30,979 nt of DNA from Bacteroidota bacterium (lineage in GTDB: Bacteria; Bacteroidota; Bacteroidia; Bacteroidales; GCA-2748055). Location of the stretch: positions 1 through 30,979 of the forward strand of contig JAAEOI010000216.1 of NCBI GenBank assembly GCA_024244665.1. Reading direction: 5' to 3'. Both the position numbers and the translations under genes were made by a program. The number at the start of each line of letters is the position of its first letter. Within the stretch, counting starts at the first letter, position 1. Positions 6,391 through 13,688 of this stretch are shown here, piece after piece. A model generated the notes under the pieces. The model ran no database searches. It was given only the letters and a program-made list of their open reading frames with translations, and was not told where the DNA came from.

Positions 6391-8021
6391 ATATGACACC
6401 TTTAAAAAACCTCTTCCTCTTACTGCTACTGTCAGTCATCCTGCTGCCGGCAAATGCCCAGAGACCAAATTCAGCTATTATCCCGGCCCATCATCTCGAT
6501 CGAAAGGGCTGGAGAGAAAGGCATGAGCAGATCATGGAAAAAGTAAGAAAATCCGATCCCCAACTTATTATGATCGGTAATTCAATAACCCATAACCTGG
6601 ACAGGGCCGACAGGCAGATATTATGGGACAGCTACCTGAAGGGGCTTGATGCGGTTAATATGGGGATATCCGGTGACAGAACCGAGAATGTTATCTGGAG
6701 ATTGCAGAATGGCCTGCTTGAAGGTATTAATCCAAAAGTGGCAACGCTGCTGATTGGCACCAACAATACAGATGGGAATCATTACCTGGAGATCAGCACA
6801 CCGGAAGAGCTGTCAGAAGGGATATGGAAGATCTGCTCCATCATAAGGGAAAAGCTGCCCGATACAGAGATTGTTTTACTTGGAATCCTTCCCTATGGTT
6901 ACAAGCCCAATCACAGGGATGAACTTAATAAATCAACCAATAAGATTATTTCAAAGTTTCCCGAAAAAGACCCTAAGATTCATTACTACGACCTGGGATA
7001 CCTTTTTACAAATAAGCAGGGGAAAGTAAATAGGGAATTGATGCCGGATTATCTGCATCCTAACCTGGAGGGTGAAAAACTGATATTCGAAGCATTGTCC
7101 CCGGAAATATCAAAGCTGATGGCTGCAGGTGACTTCCTGGATCTGAATTTCGGGATGTTCATACATTATAATATGGCTACATATCAGGGTGTTCAATGGG
7201 TTGAAGGATATCCTGATCCGTCTGAATTCGCACCTGGTGTAGATGTGATAGATACAGATGCCTGGGCAGATGCTGCTGTAGATGCCGGGATGAAGTATGC
7301 AGTTCTTACTGCCAAGCATGTGGGAGGATTCTGCCTGTGGGACAGCAAATACACCAGCTATGATGTGATGCACCCTGATTGCCCATACCAGAAAGATCTT
7401 GTGGCACAGTTCATAGAATCATTTACAAGCAGGGGATTAAAGGTTGGCCTCTACTACTGCTGGAGGCATCCGGGATTCGATGCGAACAAAACAAATTTTG
7501 AGTTTAGGGTCCTGCCCCCGGAATGTGATCCGGCAACTCATTCCCTGCAGGAACAGATAGCATTCCAGAAGGCTCAGATAGAAGAACTAATCACCGAGTA
7601 TCCCGAGGTTTTTTATGTTTGGAACGATGCCCTTGATCCGGAGATCATGGAGGCCGAAGAGATGCTGACTTTCCTGGGTGGTATTCGTCCCGGCATCCTG
7701 GTCAGTGGAAACTGGTGGGACTGGTCAAAAAAAGGCACACCCTATGCTGATATCGCGGTGACTGAAATGAGGTATTTCCCCGAAGATAATACTGCAGTGG
7801 GAGAAACATGCTGGCAACTGGAGGAAAAGTGGTTCTGGAACGGTGAGACCCAATCACAGGGTGCCTCAGAAATGCTTGAACTTCTGAAAAAGGTAAATAG
7901 TAACAACGCGAATCTACTACTCAATGTGGGCCCCGACCTCCATGGAAATATCACGGAGTCGAGTCTTAAAACACTTGTTGAAATGGGTGAAATATTACGA
8001 AACAGAACTCTTATAAAATGA
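6384..8021 (+). CDS. Exported SGNH-type esterase fused to GH29-like alpha-L-fucosidase
   Basis: The 545-residue protein has a signal peptide (FLLLLLSVILLPANAQ, residues 11-26) and two catalytic domains. Residues about 45-245 are an SGNH hydrolase: IGNSITHN with Ser67, NMGISGDRTENV, LLIGTNN, and the closing DYLHPN with Asp222 and His225. Residues about 252-545 are a compact GH29 domain: NFGMFIHYN, AGMKYAVLTAKHVGGFCLWD, and YVWNDAL, where Asp415 is the likely nucleophile. LLLNVGPD ends the barrel. GH29 enzymes remove alpha-L-fucose with retention; SGNH enzymes of this group commonly remove acetyl groups from sugars. One chain could thus deacetylate and then release fucose (inference). The domain is shorter than usual for GH29 (about 450), with no C-terminal beta domain. 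Its stop codon overlaps the GH95 start (ATGATG), indicating a shared operon. The start could also be the ATG at 6393. Confidence 0.85.
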   Translation: MVNMTPLKNLFLLLLLSVILLPANAQRPNSAIIPAHHLDRKGWRERHEQIMEKVRKSDPQLIMIGNSITHNLDRADRQILWDSYLKGLDAVNMGISGDRTENVIWRLQNGLLEGINPKVATLLIGTNNTDGNHYLEISTPEELSEGIWKICSIIREKLPDTEIVLLGILPYGYKPNHRDELNKSTNKIISKFPEKDPKIHYYDLGYLFTNKQGKVNRELMPDYLHPNLEGEKLIFEALSPEISKLMAAGDFLDLNFGMFIHYNMATYQGVQWVEGYPDPSEFAPGVDVIDTDAWADAAVDAGMKYAVLTAKHVGGFCLWDSKYTSYDVMHPDCPYQKDLVAQFIESFTSRGLKVGLYYCWRHPGFDANKTNFEFRVLPPECDPATHSLQEQIAFQKAQIEELITEYPEVFYVWNDALDPEIMEAEEMLTFLGGIRPGILVSGNWWDWSKKGTPYADIAVTEMRYFPEDNTAVGETCWQLEEKWFWNGETQSQGASEMLELLKKVNSNNANLLLNVGPDLHGNITESSLKTLVEMGEILRNRTLIK

Positions 8022-10366
8022 TGAAACAACTGTCAGGAATTGCTGCAATCCTCCTTATTCTCCTTTGCTGGTCCTGCAGTCAGGGCTCACAACAAGGGGA
8101 TGAACTTCTTTTATGGTATGACTCACCGGCAACCGACTGGATGAAGGAGGCGCTTCCAGTGGGGAACGGGTATATGGGGGCCATGTTCTTCGGAGGCGTG
8201 GAAAAAGAGCGGATACAGTTTACAGAAGGAACCCTGTGGGCCGGCGGACCGGGGGTTGGAGAGGCCTATAATTATGGAATTCGTGAAGGTGCCTGGAAAT
8301 ACCTTCCCAGGGTACGCGAATTACTGGATGCCGGAAAAATGGAGGAAGCTCATGCCCTTGCAGGCAAGGAACTTACCGGCATATCGGAAGAGAAGGGTGA
8401 GAAGATCAATTTTGGAACCTTTGGAGGGCAACAACCCATGGGGGACCTGTATATTGAGGTGGATCATTCGGGGGACATTGAAGATTACAAAAGGGCCCTG
8501 GACCTCACAAAGGGAGAAGGAACAGTTTCATACAGTGTTGCAGGGAAGCAATACAATAGAACATATTTCGGAAATTACCCGGCGAAGATTATGGTGTACC
8601 ATTTCGAAAGTGAGGCGATTACTGACTACAATATCCAATACATCTCGCCTCATACGGGGATAAAGGAATCATTTTCAGACGATCTGTATTCATACCGGGG
8701 CAAGGTGGATTATAACGGGATGGAGTTTGAAACGTGTATCCACTTTGATACCGACGGAAACATTGCATTCAATGAGGGAAGGCTCACAATCACAAGGGCA
8801 AAAAAACTTACTCTGTATCATACAGCCTCTACCGATTATATTGCCGAATACCCTGATTATAAAGGAAATGATTACAGGGCTGTTAACGAAAGTACAGTTG
8901 AAGGATTACAGGGAAAAAAGTACAGCCAGATAAGAAAAGAACACCTGGAAGATTATCAGGGCCTTTTCTCAAAGGTTCAGCTTGATCTGGGCGGCACAGA
9001 CCGGAACAATTTTCCAACGGATAAACGTTTGCTTGATTATTATGAAGGAGCTGCAGATCCGGGTCTTGAGGAACTGTTTTTTCAATACGGCAGGTATATG
9101 ATGATCTCGGGATCCAGGCCGGGAACCCTGCCGCTTAATCTTCAGGGAAAATGGAACAACAGGACGAATCCGGCCTGGGCATGCGATTACCATACAAACA
9201 TTAACCTGCAAATGATATACTGGCCGGCTGAAGTGACCAATTTGCAGGAGTGTCACTTACCCCTGTTCGATTTTATGGAGAGCCTGGTGGAGCCGGGAAG
9301 AAACTCGGCAAAGGAGTTTTTCAATACGCGGGGATGGATCGTGAACACCATGAGCAATATTTTTGGATACACTTCACCGGGCTGGCGTTTCCCCTGGGGA
9401 TTCTATCCGGGCGGAGCCGGCTGGTTGTGCCAGCATGCCTGGGAACACTATGAATTTACCCGCGACGAGGATTTCCTGAAAGAAACGGCCTGGCCCCTCA
9501 TGAAAGAAGCGGCCCTGTTCTGGATGGACTACCTCATCGAGGATGAAAATGGCTACCTGGTATCGTCTCCCTCTTATTCACCTGAGCATGGAGGAATTTC
9601 CCGCGGGGCATCCATGGACCACCAGATTGCCTGGGATCTGCTTAACAATTGCGTTCGGGCCTGTGAAGTGTTGGATGTGGATCAGGAGTTTAAACAGGAA
9701 GCCATCGCCATCCGTGATCAGATTTTTCCTCCCACCATCGGTCGCTGGGGACAATTGCAGGAGTGGAAGGAAGATGTGGATGATCCGGAGAATGAACATC
9801 GTCATGTATCACACCTGTTCGCGTTGCATCCAGGTAAGCAAATCTCACTTGAAAGCACACCTGATCTTGCAGAAGCAGCCAGGGTGAGCCTTGATGCCAG
9901 AGGTGATTATGGTACAGGCTGGTCCCTGGCCTGGAAGGTGAACTTCTGGGCACGCTTAAAGGATGGTGACAGAGCCTACCGCTTATTCAGGAACCTGTTG
10001 CGTCCCAAGGGTGTTGAAGGCATTGAGGAAGTGAAGGGGGGAGGAACCTACCCCAACCTATTGAATACACACCCTCCCTTCCAGCTTGACGGCAACATGG
10101 GCGGCTGTGCCGGACTTGCAGAAATGCTGATACAGTCGCACACCGGAGTGATAGAATTACTACCTGCCCTGCCAGCTCAATGGCAGACAGGAAGCGTGAA
10201 AGGCCTGAGAGCCCGGGGCGGATTCGAGGTAAATATGGAATGGCAGGATGGCGTACTGGTAATGGCTGAAATAGCAGGTAGAGTTGGGGAGACGGGTACT
10301 TATAAGTATGCCGGGGAAACAAAGGAATTTGAGATTCCTTCGGGTGGAATTTTTCTGAGCCATTGA
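8018..10366 (+). CDS. GH95 alpha-L-fucosidase-type lipoprotein
   Basis: The 782-residue protein starts with a lipoprotein signal ending in LLCWSC (Cys20), so it is probably anchored to a membrane outside the cytoplasm. The GH95 N-terminal beta domain opens with LLWYDSPATDWMKEALPVGN and FTEGTLWAGG. The (alpha/alpha)6 barrel carries the catalytic landmarks: Asn394 and Asn396 in HTNINLQMIYWPAE, Glu523 in SPSYSPEHGG, and Asp691 in HPPFQLDGNMGG. These fit Asn421/Asn423, Glu566 and Asp766 of the Bifidobacterium AfcA enzyme. GH95 enzymes invert and cleave alpha-1,2-fucose; some act on alpha-L-galactose. Length and domain order are normal for the family. It overlaps the preceding esterase-fucosidase by 4 bases, so the two fucosidases are made together, presumably against differently linked fucose. 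All expected catalytic residues are present. Confidence 0.93.
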   Translation: MMKQLSGIAAILLILLCWSCSQGSQQGDELLLWYDSPATDWMKEALPVGNGYMGAMFFGGVEKERIQFTEGTLWAGGPGVGEAYNYGIREGAWKYLPRVRELLDAGKMEEAHALAGKELTGISEEKGEKINFGTFGGQQPMGDLYIEVDHSGDIEDYKRALDLTKGEGTVSYSVAGKQYNRTYFGNYPAKIMVYHFESEAITDYNIQYISPHTGIKESFSDDLYSYRGKVDYNGMEFETCIHFDTDGNIAFNEGRLTITRAKKLTLYHTASTDYIAEYPDYKGNDYRAVNESTVEGLQGKKYSQIRKEHLEDYQGLFSKVQLDLGGTDRNNFPTDKRLLDYYEGAADPGLEELFFQYGRYMMISGSRPGTLPLNLQGKWNNRTNPAWACDYHTNINLQMIYWPAEVTNLQECHLPLFDFMESLVEPGRNSAKEFFNTRGWIVNTMSNIFGYTSPGWRFPWGFYPGGAGWLCQHAWEHYEFTRDEDFLKETAWPLMKEAALFWMDYLIEDENGYLVSSPSYSPEHGGISRGASMDHQIAWDLLNNCVRACEVLDVDQEFKQEAIAIRDQIFPPTIGRWGQLQEWKEDVDDPENEHRHVSHLFALHPGKQISLESTPDLAEAARVSLDARGDYGTGWSLAWKVNFWARLKDGDRAYRLFRNLLRPKGVEGIEEVKGGGTYPNLLNTHPPFQLDGNMGGCAGLAEMLIQSHTGVIELLPALPAQWQTGSVKGLRARGGFEVNMEWQDGVLVMAEIAGRVGETGTYKYAGETKEFEIPSGGIFLSH

Positions 10367-10402
10367 AATAGTCGGTTCCCGAAATGAAATAACGGAATAG
10401 AT

Positions 10403-11566
10403 ATGCAACGCACAAAAAAATGCCTGGAAAAACTGGATCGGATGAATAAGGCCCTGAATCATCAGGAGCCGGACCGGGTGCCGGTCAGCGATTTTTTCTG
10501 GGGAAGCTTTATTGCCCGGTGGAGAGAAGAGCTGGGACTGCCCGAGGATACAAGTCCCTATAACTATTATGATCTGGACTGGATCGTCACCATGCCCAAC
10601 ATGGATCCGAAGATCCGCTCTTTCGAGACCATTAAAGAAGATGATACCGAGGTGGTAGTGAAAACAGGATTCCTGACCACCATGAGGAAGAAATTTGATT
10701 TTCCCATGCCTGAGTTTATATCATGGGACACTGACACCATCGAAAAGCTGGAAGAGCTGGAATTTGACGATCCATACGACAGGAGACGCTATTTCGAGGC
10801 CGGAGATAACCAGATCGCCGGAGTGGGAGACGGGTTTCAACGCAATTCACCTGCATGGACCGAAACCGTAAAGGATTTGCGTCCTGATTTTCCGGTTTAC
10901 GGTAGTATGATCGAATGTTCCGAATGTCTCACCAGGCTTATTGGTCAGGGAAATGCACTTCTCTGGATGGGCATGTACCCCGACCGCCTGGGGGAATGTA
11001 TAAACCGGATCGGGAACTTTTACCTGCAGTGCATGAAAGCACAGATTCAGGCGGCCGGGGGATTGCTTGATGGCATGGTGATCTGGGGCGATGTGGCATA
11101 CAAACAAAGCATGTTATTCGATCCTGAATACTGGAGAGCCTACTTCAAACCCTGGGTGAAAGGCATGATTGATGAATGCCATAAAAATGACTTGCCCGTT
11201 ATATATCATGGTTGCGGCAATGTTGATTTGATTTTTGAGGATTTCATAGAAATGGGTTTGGATGCCTACAATCCGCTTGAAGCAAAGGCAGGAATGGATG
11301 CCGTTGACCTGAAGAAGAGATATGGTGCGAATATGGGGTATTGCGGAAACAGCAACATCCAGGTGTGGGAAACGGGCGACAAAGAGTTGATCCGCAAGGA
11401 AGTATTGCGAAAATTGAATGCGGCCAAAGGGGGCGGATTCATCTTTCAGTCCGACCACTCGGTCTCCAGCGAAGTGTCGGGGCACACCTACGACTATATT
11501 GTAAAGCTGGTGAGGGAATATGGAAGATATCCCCTCGATCTGAAAGAATTTGATAAAGAGCTTTAA
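10403..11566 (+). CDS. URO-D superfamily protein, sugar-locus type
   Basis: The 387-residue protein shows the URO-D opening MNKALNHQEPDRVPV after a 13-residue extension; a start at Met14 (10442) is possible. The barrel contains IWGDVAYKQSMLFDP around residue 227, YHGCGN with His269 and Cys271, NPLEAKAGMD, and FQSDHSVSSEVSGHTYDY near 348. Thus it has a His-x-Cys pair but not the late cysteine of the MtaA zinc site; the Asp351-His352-Ser353 motif stands in its place, as in the second URO-D gene of this window. It lies 36 bases after the GH95 fucosidase and 19 bases before the mutarotase on the same strand. This firm placement between sugar-release and sugar-uptake genes argues for a sugar substrate rather than a porphyrin. 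No reaction is established for this type as far as I know. Confidence 0.85.
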   Translation: MQRTKKCLEKLDRMNKALNHQEPDRVPVSDFFWGSFIARWREELGLPEDTSPYNYYDLDWIVTMPNMDPKIRSFETIKEDDTEVVVKTGFLTTMRKKFDFPMPEFISWDTDTIEKLEELEFDDPYDRRRYFEAGDNQIAGVGDGFQRNSPAWTETVKDLRPDFPVYGSMIECSECLTRLIGQGNALLWMGMYPDRLGECINRIGNFYLQCMKAQIQAAGGLLDGMVIWGDVAYKQSMLFDPEYWRAYFKPWVKGMIDECHKNDLPVIYHGCGNVDLIFEDFIEMGLDAYNPLEAKAGMDAVDLKKRYGANMGYCGNSNIQVWETGDKELIRKEVLRKLNAAKGGGFIFQSDHSVSSEVSGHTYDYIVKLVREYGRYPLDLKEFDKEL

Positions 11567-11585
11567 CCCAATAATATCCAATAAG

Positions 11586-11909
11586 ATGAAACGATATGGA
11601 ATGGTAATCGGGATCAGACCCGAGAAGATTGAAGAATACAAGGAGCTGCATGCGGCAGTCTGGCCCGATGTGCTGAAAATGATCAGTGCATGTAATATCC
11701 GTAATTACTCCATCTATCTGAAAGACAATCAGCTGTTCAGCTACTTTGAATATGTGGGAGAAGATTTTGATGCTGATATGGCAAAAATGGCAGCAGATCC
11801 TACCACCCGGAAGTGGTGGGAAGTTTGTGAACCCTGCCAGAAGCCTCTCAGCAGTCGCAGTGAAGGGGAATGGTGGGCAAACATGGAAGAAGTTTTTCAT
11901 CACGATTAA
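11586..11909 (+). CDS. rhaM: RhaM-type 6-deoxyhexose mutarotase (L-rhamnose mutarotase family)
   Basis: From the ATG at 11586 the protein has 107 residues, close to the usual 104 of RhaM. An in-frame start at 11550 would run into the preceding gene, so it is less likely. YKELHAAVWPDV places Tyr18 and His22 exactly where E. coli RhaM has its active-site Tyr and His, and DPTTRKWWEVCEP with GEWWANMEEVFHHD matches the conserved tryptophan-rich half. The enzyme interconverts alpha and beta anomers of L-rhamnose, speeding entry into the isomerase route; relatives act on fucose. It is cytoplasmic. It lies between a URO-D gene and a RhaT-type transporter, which supports rhamnose as substrate, while the fucosidases upstream leave fucose open. 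No rhamnose isomerase, kinase or aldolase is in the window. Confidence 0.85.
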   Translation: MKRYGMVIGIRPEKIEEYKELHAAVWPDVLKMISACNIRNYSIYLKDNQLFSYFEYVGEDFDADMAKMAADPTTRKWWEVCEPCQKPLSSRSEGEWWANMEEVFHHD

Positions 11910-11920
11910 TACCTTCAGCA

Positions 11921-12985
11921 ATGATTACACCTAATCCGATCCTGGGAACCGGTTTGCATGCTGTTGGGGGCATCTCTGCTGCAAGTTGTTACATGCCTTT
12001 CGAGAAGGTTAAAAACTGGAGCTGGGGAACATTCTGGATTGTCCAGTCATTTTTTGCATGGTTGATCATGCCTATTGTGATTGGCTATTTCACAGTTCCG
12101 GAACTATTTACGGTTTTAACTGAAGCACCTTCATCAGCTTTCCGGGCGGCATTTCTCCTGGGTGCTGCCTACGGTTTTGGGGGACTCTCATTCGGATATG
12201 CTATCCGGAATATTGGTTATTCCTTAACCTATACCATCTCCATCGGAATCTCGGCGGTTCTGGGGACCATTATTCCGCTGCTTATTGATGGAAAGATAGT
12301 TGAACATTTCACGAAAACAGGGGGAGGGATTGTATTAACAGGTATGGTGATCTCGGTAGTAGGAGTAGCCTTATGTGGCAGGGCCGGTTTTATGAAGGAG
12401 AAAACACTTGCCAAAAAAGCTGGAGGGTCCGGTTTGCATTTCAACATGAGAAAGGGGCTGATACTGACAATCATTGCAGGCGTCCTTTCTGCCGTATGGG
12501 GAATTTCTCTTGAACTTGGGCAGCCCATCTCAGACCTTGCTGCCAGCTATGGTGCTGAACATTTCCAGGGGAACGCAAAATTGATTGTTTCTTCTCTGGG
12601 ATGCCTCGTAACAAACCTGACCTGGTTCACTGTTGCTTCAATCAAAGACGGTTCAATACGAAGCCTGTACCAGAGAAAAAGTATTGGGTCAAAACGTTTT
12701 TTCGGGAATTATGCACTCTCAGCTCTGGCAGGTTCATTGTGGTACACCCAGTTCTTCTTCTATGGCTTGGGTCATGTAAAAATGGGCAACTCCATGTTTA
12801 TCAGCTGGGTGCTGCATATGTCAATGCTGATCTTCTTCAGTTACATCATCGGAGTTATTATGAAAGAGTGGAGAGGGGTAAGCCGCCGAACCTATATAGT
12901 CCTTGTTATTGCATTGGTGGTACTGGTTGGTTCCTTCATTATTATGACCTACGGGAGCTATATTGGTGAATCGGGGCTGCATTAA
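11921..12985 (+). CDS. rhaT: RhaT-type L-rhamnose/proton symporter
   Basis: The start is taken as the ATG at 11921, which gives MITPNPILGTGLHAVGGISA and a length of 354 residues, near the 344 of E. coli RhaT; the longer in-frame start at 11870 lies inside the mutarotase gene. Diagnostic RhaT segments are SAASCYMPFEKVKNWSWGTF, FGGLSFGYAIRNIGYSLTY, LSALAGSLWYTQFFFYGLG and SWVLHMSMLIFFSYIIGV. About ten membrane helices are visible. RhaT proteins bring L-rhamnose (and lyxose or mannose weakly) through the inner membrane with protons. The gene begins 11 bases after the mutarotase stop codon, forming an uptake pair. As there is no rhamnosidase gene in the window, rhamnose may come from enzymes elsewhere, or this carrier may take another 6-deoxyhexose such as fucose. 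Confidence 0.9.
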   Translation: MITPNPILGTGLHAVGGISAASCYMPFEKVKNWSWGTFWIVQSFFAWLIMPIVIGYFTVPELFTVLTEAPSSAFRAAFLLGAAYGFGGLSFGYAIRNIGYSLTYTISIGISAVLGTIIPLLIDGKIVEHFTKTGGGIVLTGMVISVVGVALCGRAGFMKEKTLAKKAGGSGLHFNMRKGLILTIIAGVLSAVWGISLELGQPISDLAASYGAEHFQGNAKLIVSSLGCLVTNLTWFTVASIKDGSIRSLYQRKSIGSKRFFGNYALSALAGSLWYTQFFFYGLGHVKMGNSMFISWVLHMSMLIFFSYIIGVIMKEWRGVSRRTYIVLVIALVVLVGSFIIMTYGSYIGESGLH

Positions 12986-13024
12986 TAGAAAATAGTATTT
13001 TGCTATAACTTAAAATTTAAAATT

Positions 13025-13678
13025 ATGAAACGAATTTTTGGCATTGTGATTTCAGGTTTGATAATTATGTCAAGCAGTGCACAGACTGAGGATCAGGAAA
13101 TTACTCACTATCTTTTTCCTGAATTTACTCAGGGAGTTGTTTCGATGAAAGCAGGAGCAAAGGATGAAAATTCGCTCAATTATAATTCATTGACCGAAGA
13201 GATGATTTTCGAGAACAATGGATTGAAACTGGCTATTTCAGAGAGAGACATAACACTGATAGATACGGTTTTTATCAAGGGTAGAAAGTTTATTCCACTG
13301 AATGATCATTTTGTTGAAGTTATCTACCATTCAGAATGGGATCTGTATGTTGAGCACAAGTGCAAGGCGGAGCAACAGGGTAAGCCGTCTGGATATGGCG
13401 GGACATCTAAAACTGCGGCTATTTCTTCCCAGTCGACCTTCATGGCCCATGGTACGCTTTATGAATTGAAGCTGCCAAGCAATTATGATGTAAAGCCTTA
13501 TGTTTATTTGTGGTTAAAGAAAAACGGAGAGATGAATAAGTTCATAAACATGAGGGAATTGAAGAAATTATATAAAGACAGGGAGGATATATTCAAGGCA
13601 TATGTGAAAAAGCACAGAATTAAATACAACGACCGGGAAAGCGTGATTCAATTAATTGAATATCTAGAGGCAAACTGA
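13025..13678 (+). CDS. Exported protein of unknown function
   Basis: The 217-residue protein starts with MKRIFGIVISGLIIMSSSAQ, a classical signal peptide with a probable cut after SSA. The middle is beta-rich, with the segments MIFENNGLKLAISERDITLI, GRKFIPLNDHFVEVIYHSEW and LYVEHKCKAEQQGKPSGYGG. The last third is lysine-rich and helical: NMRELKKLYKDREDIFKAYV and KKHRIKYNDRESVIQLIEYL. I do not know its function, but proteins of this shape are widespread as single genes in Bacteroidota. It is 39 bases after rhaT and 10 bases before the GH42-like gene, so it may be carried by either transcript. The leader before it is AT-rich and might hold its own promoter, although no clear box was found. No catalytic motif is evident. 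Confidence 0.75.
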   Translation: MKRIFGIVISGLIIMSSSAQTEDQEITHYLFPEFTQGVVSMKAGAKDENSLNYNSLTEEMIFENNGLKLAISERDITLIDTVFIKGRKFIPLNDHFVEVIYHSEWDLYVEHKCKAEQQGKPSGYGGTSKTAAISSQSTFMAHGTLYELKLPSNYDVKPYVYLWLKKNGEMNKFINMRELKKLYKDREDIFKAYVKKHRIKYNDRESVIQLIEYLEAN

Positions 13679-13688
13679 AAATTAGGAT

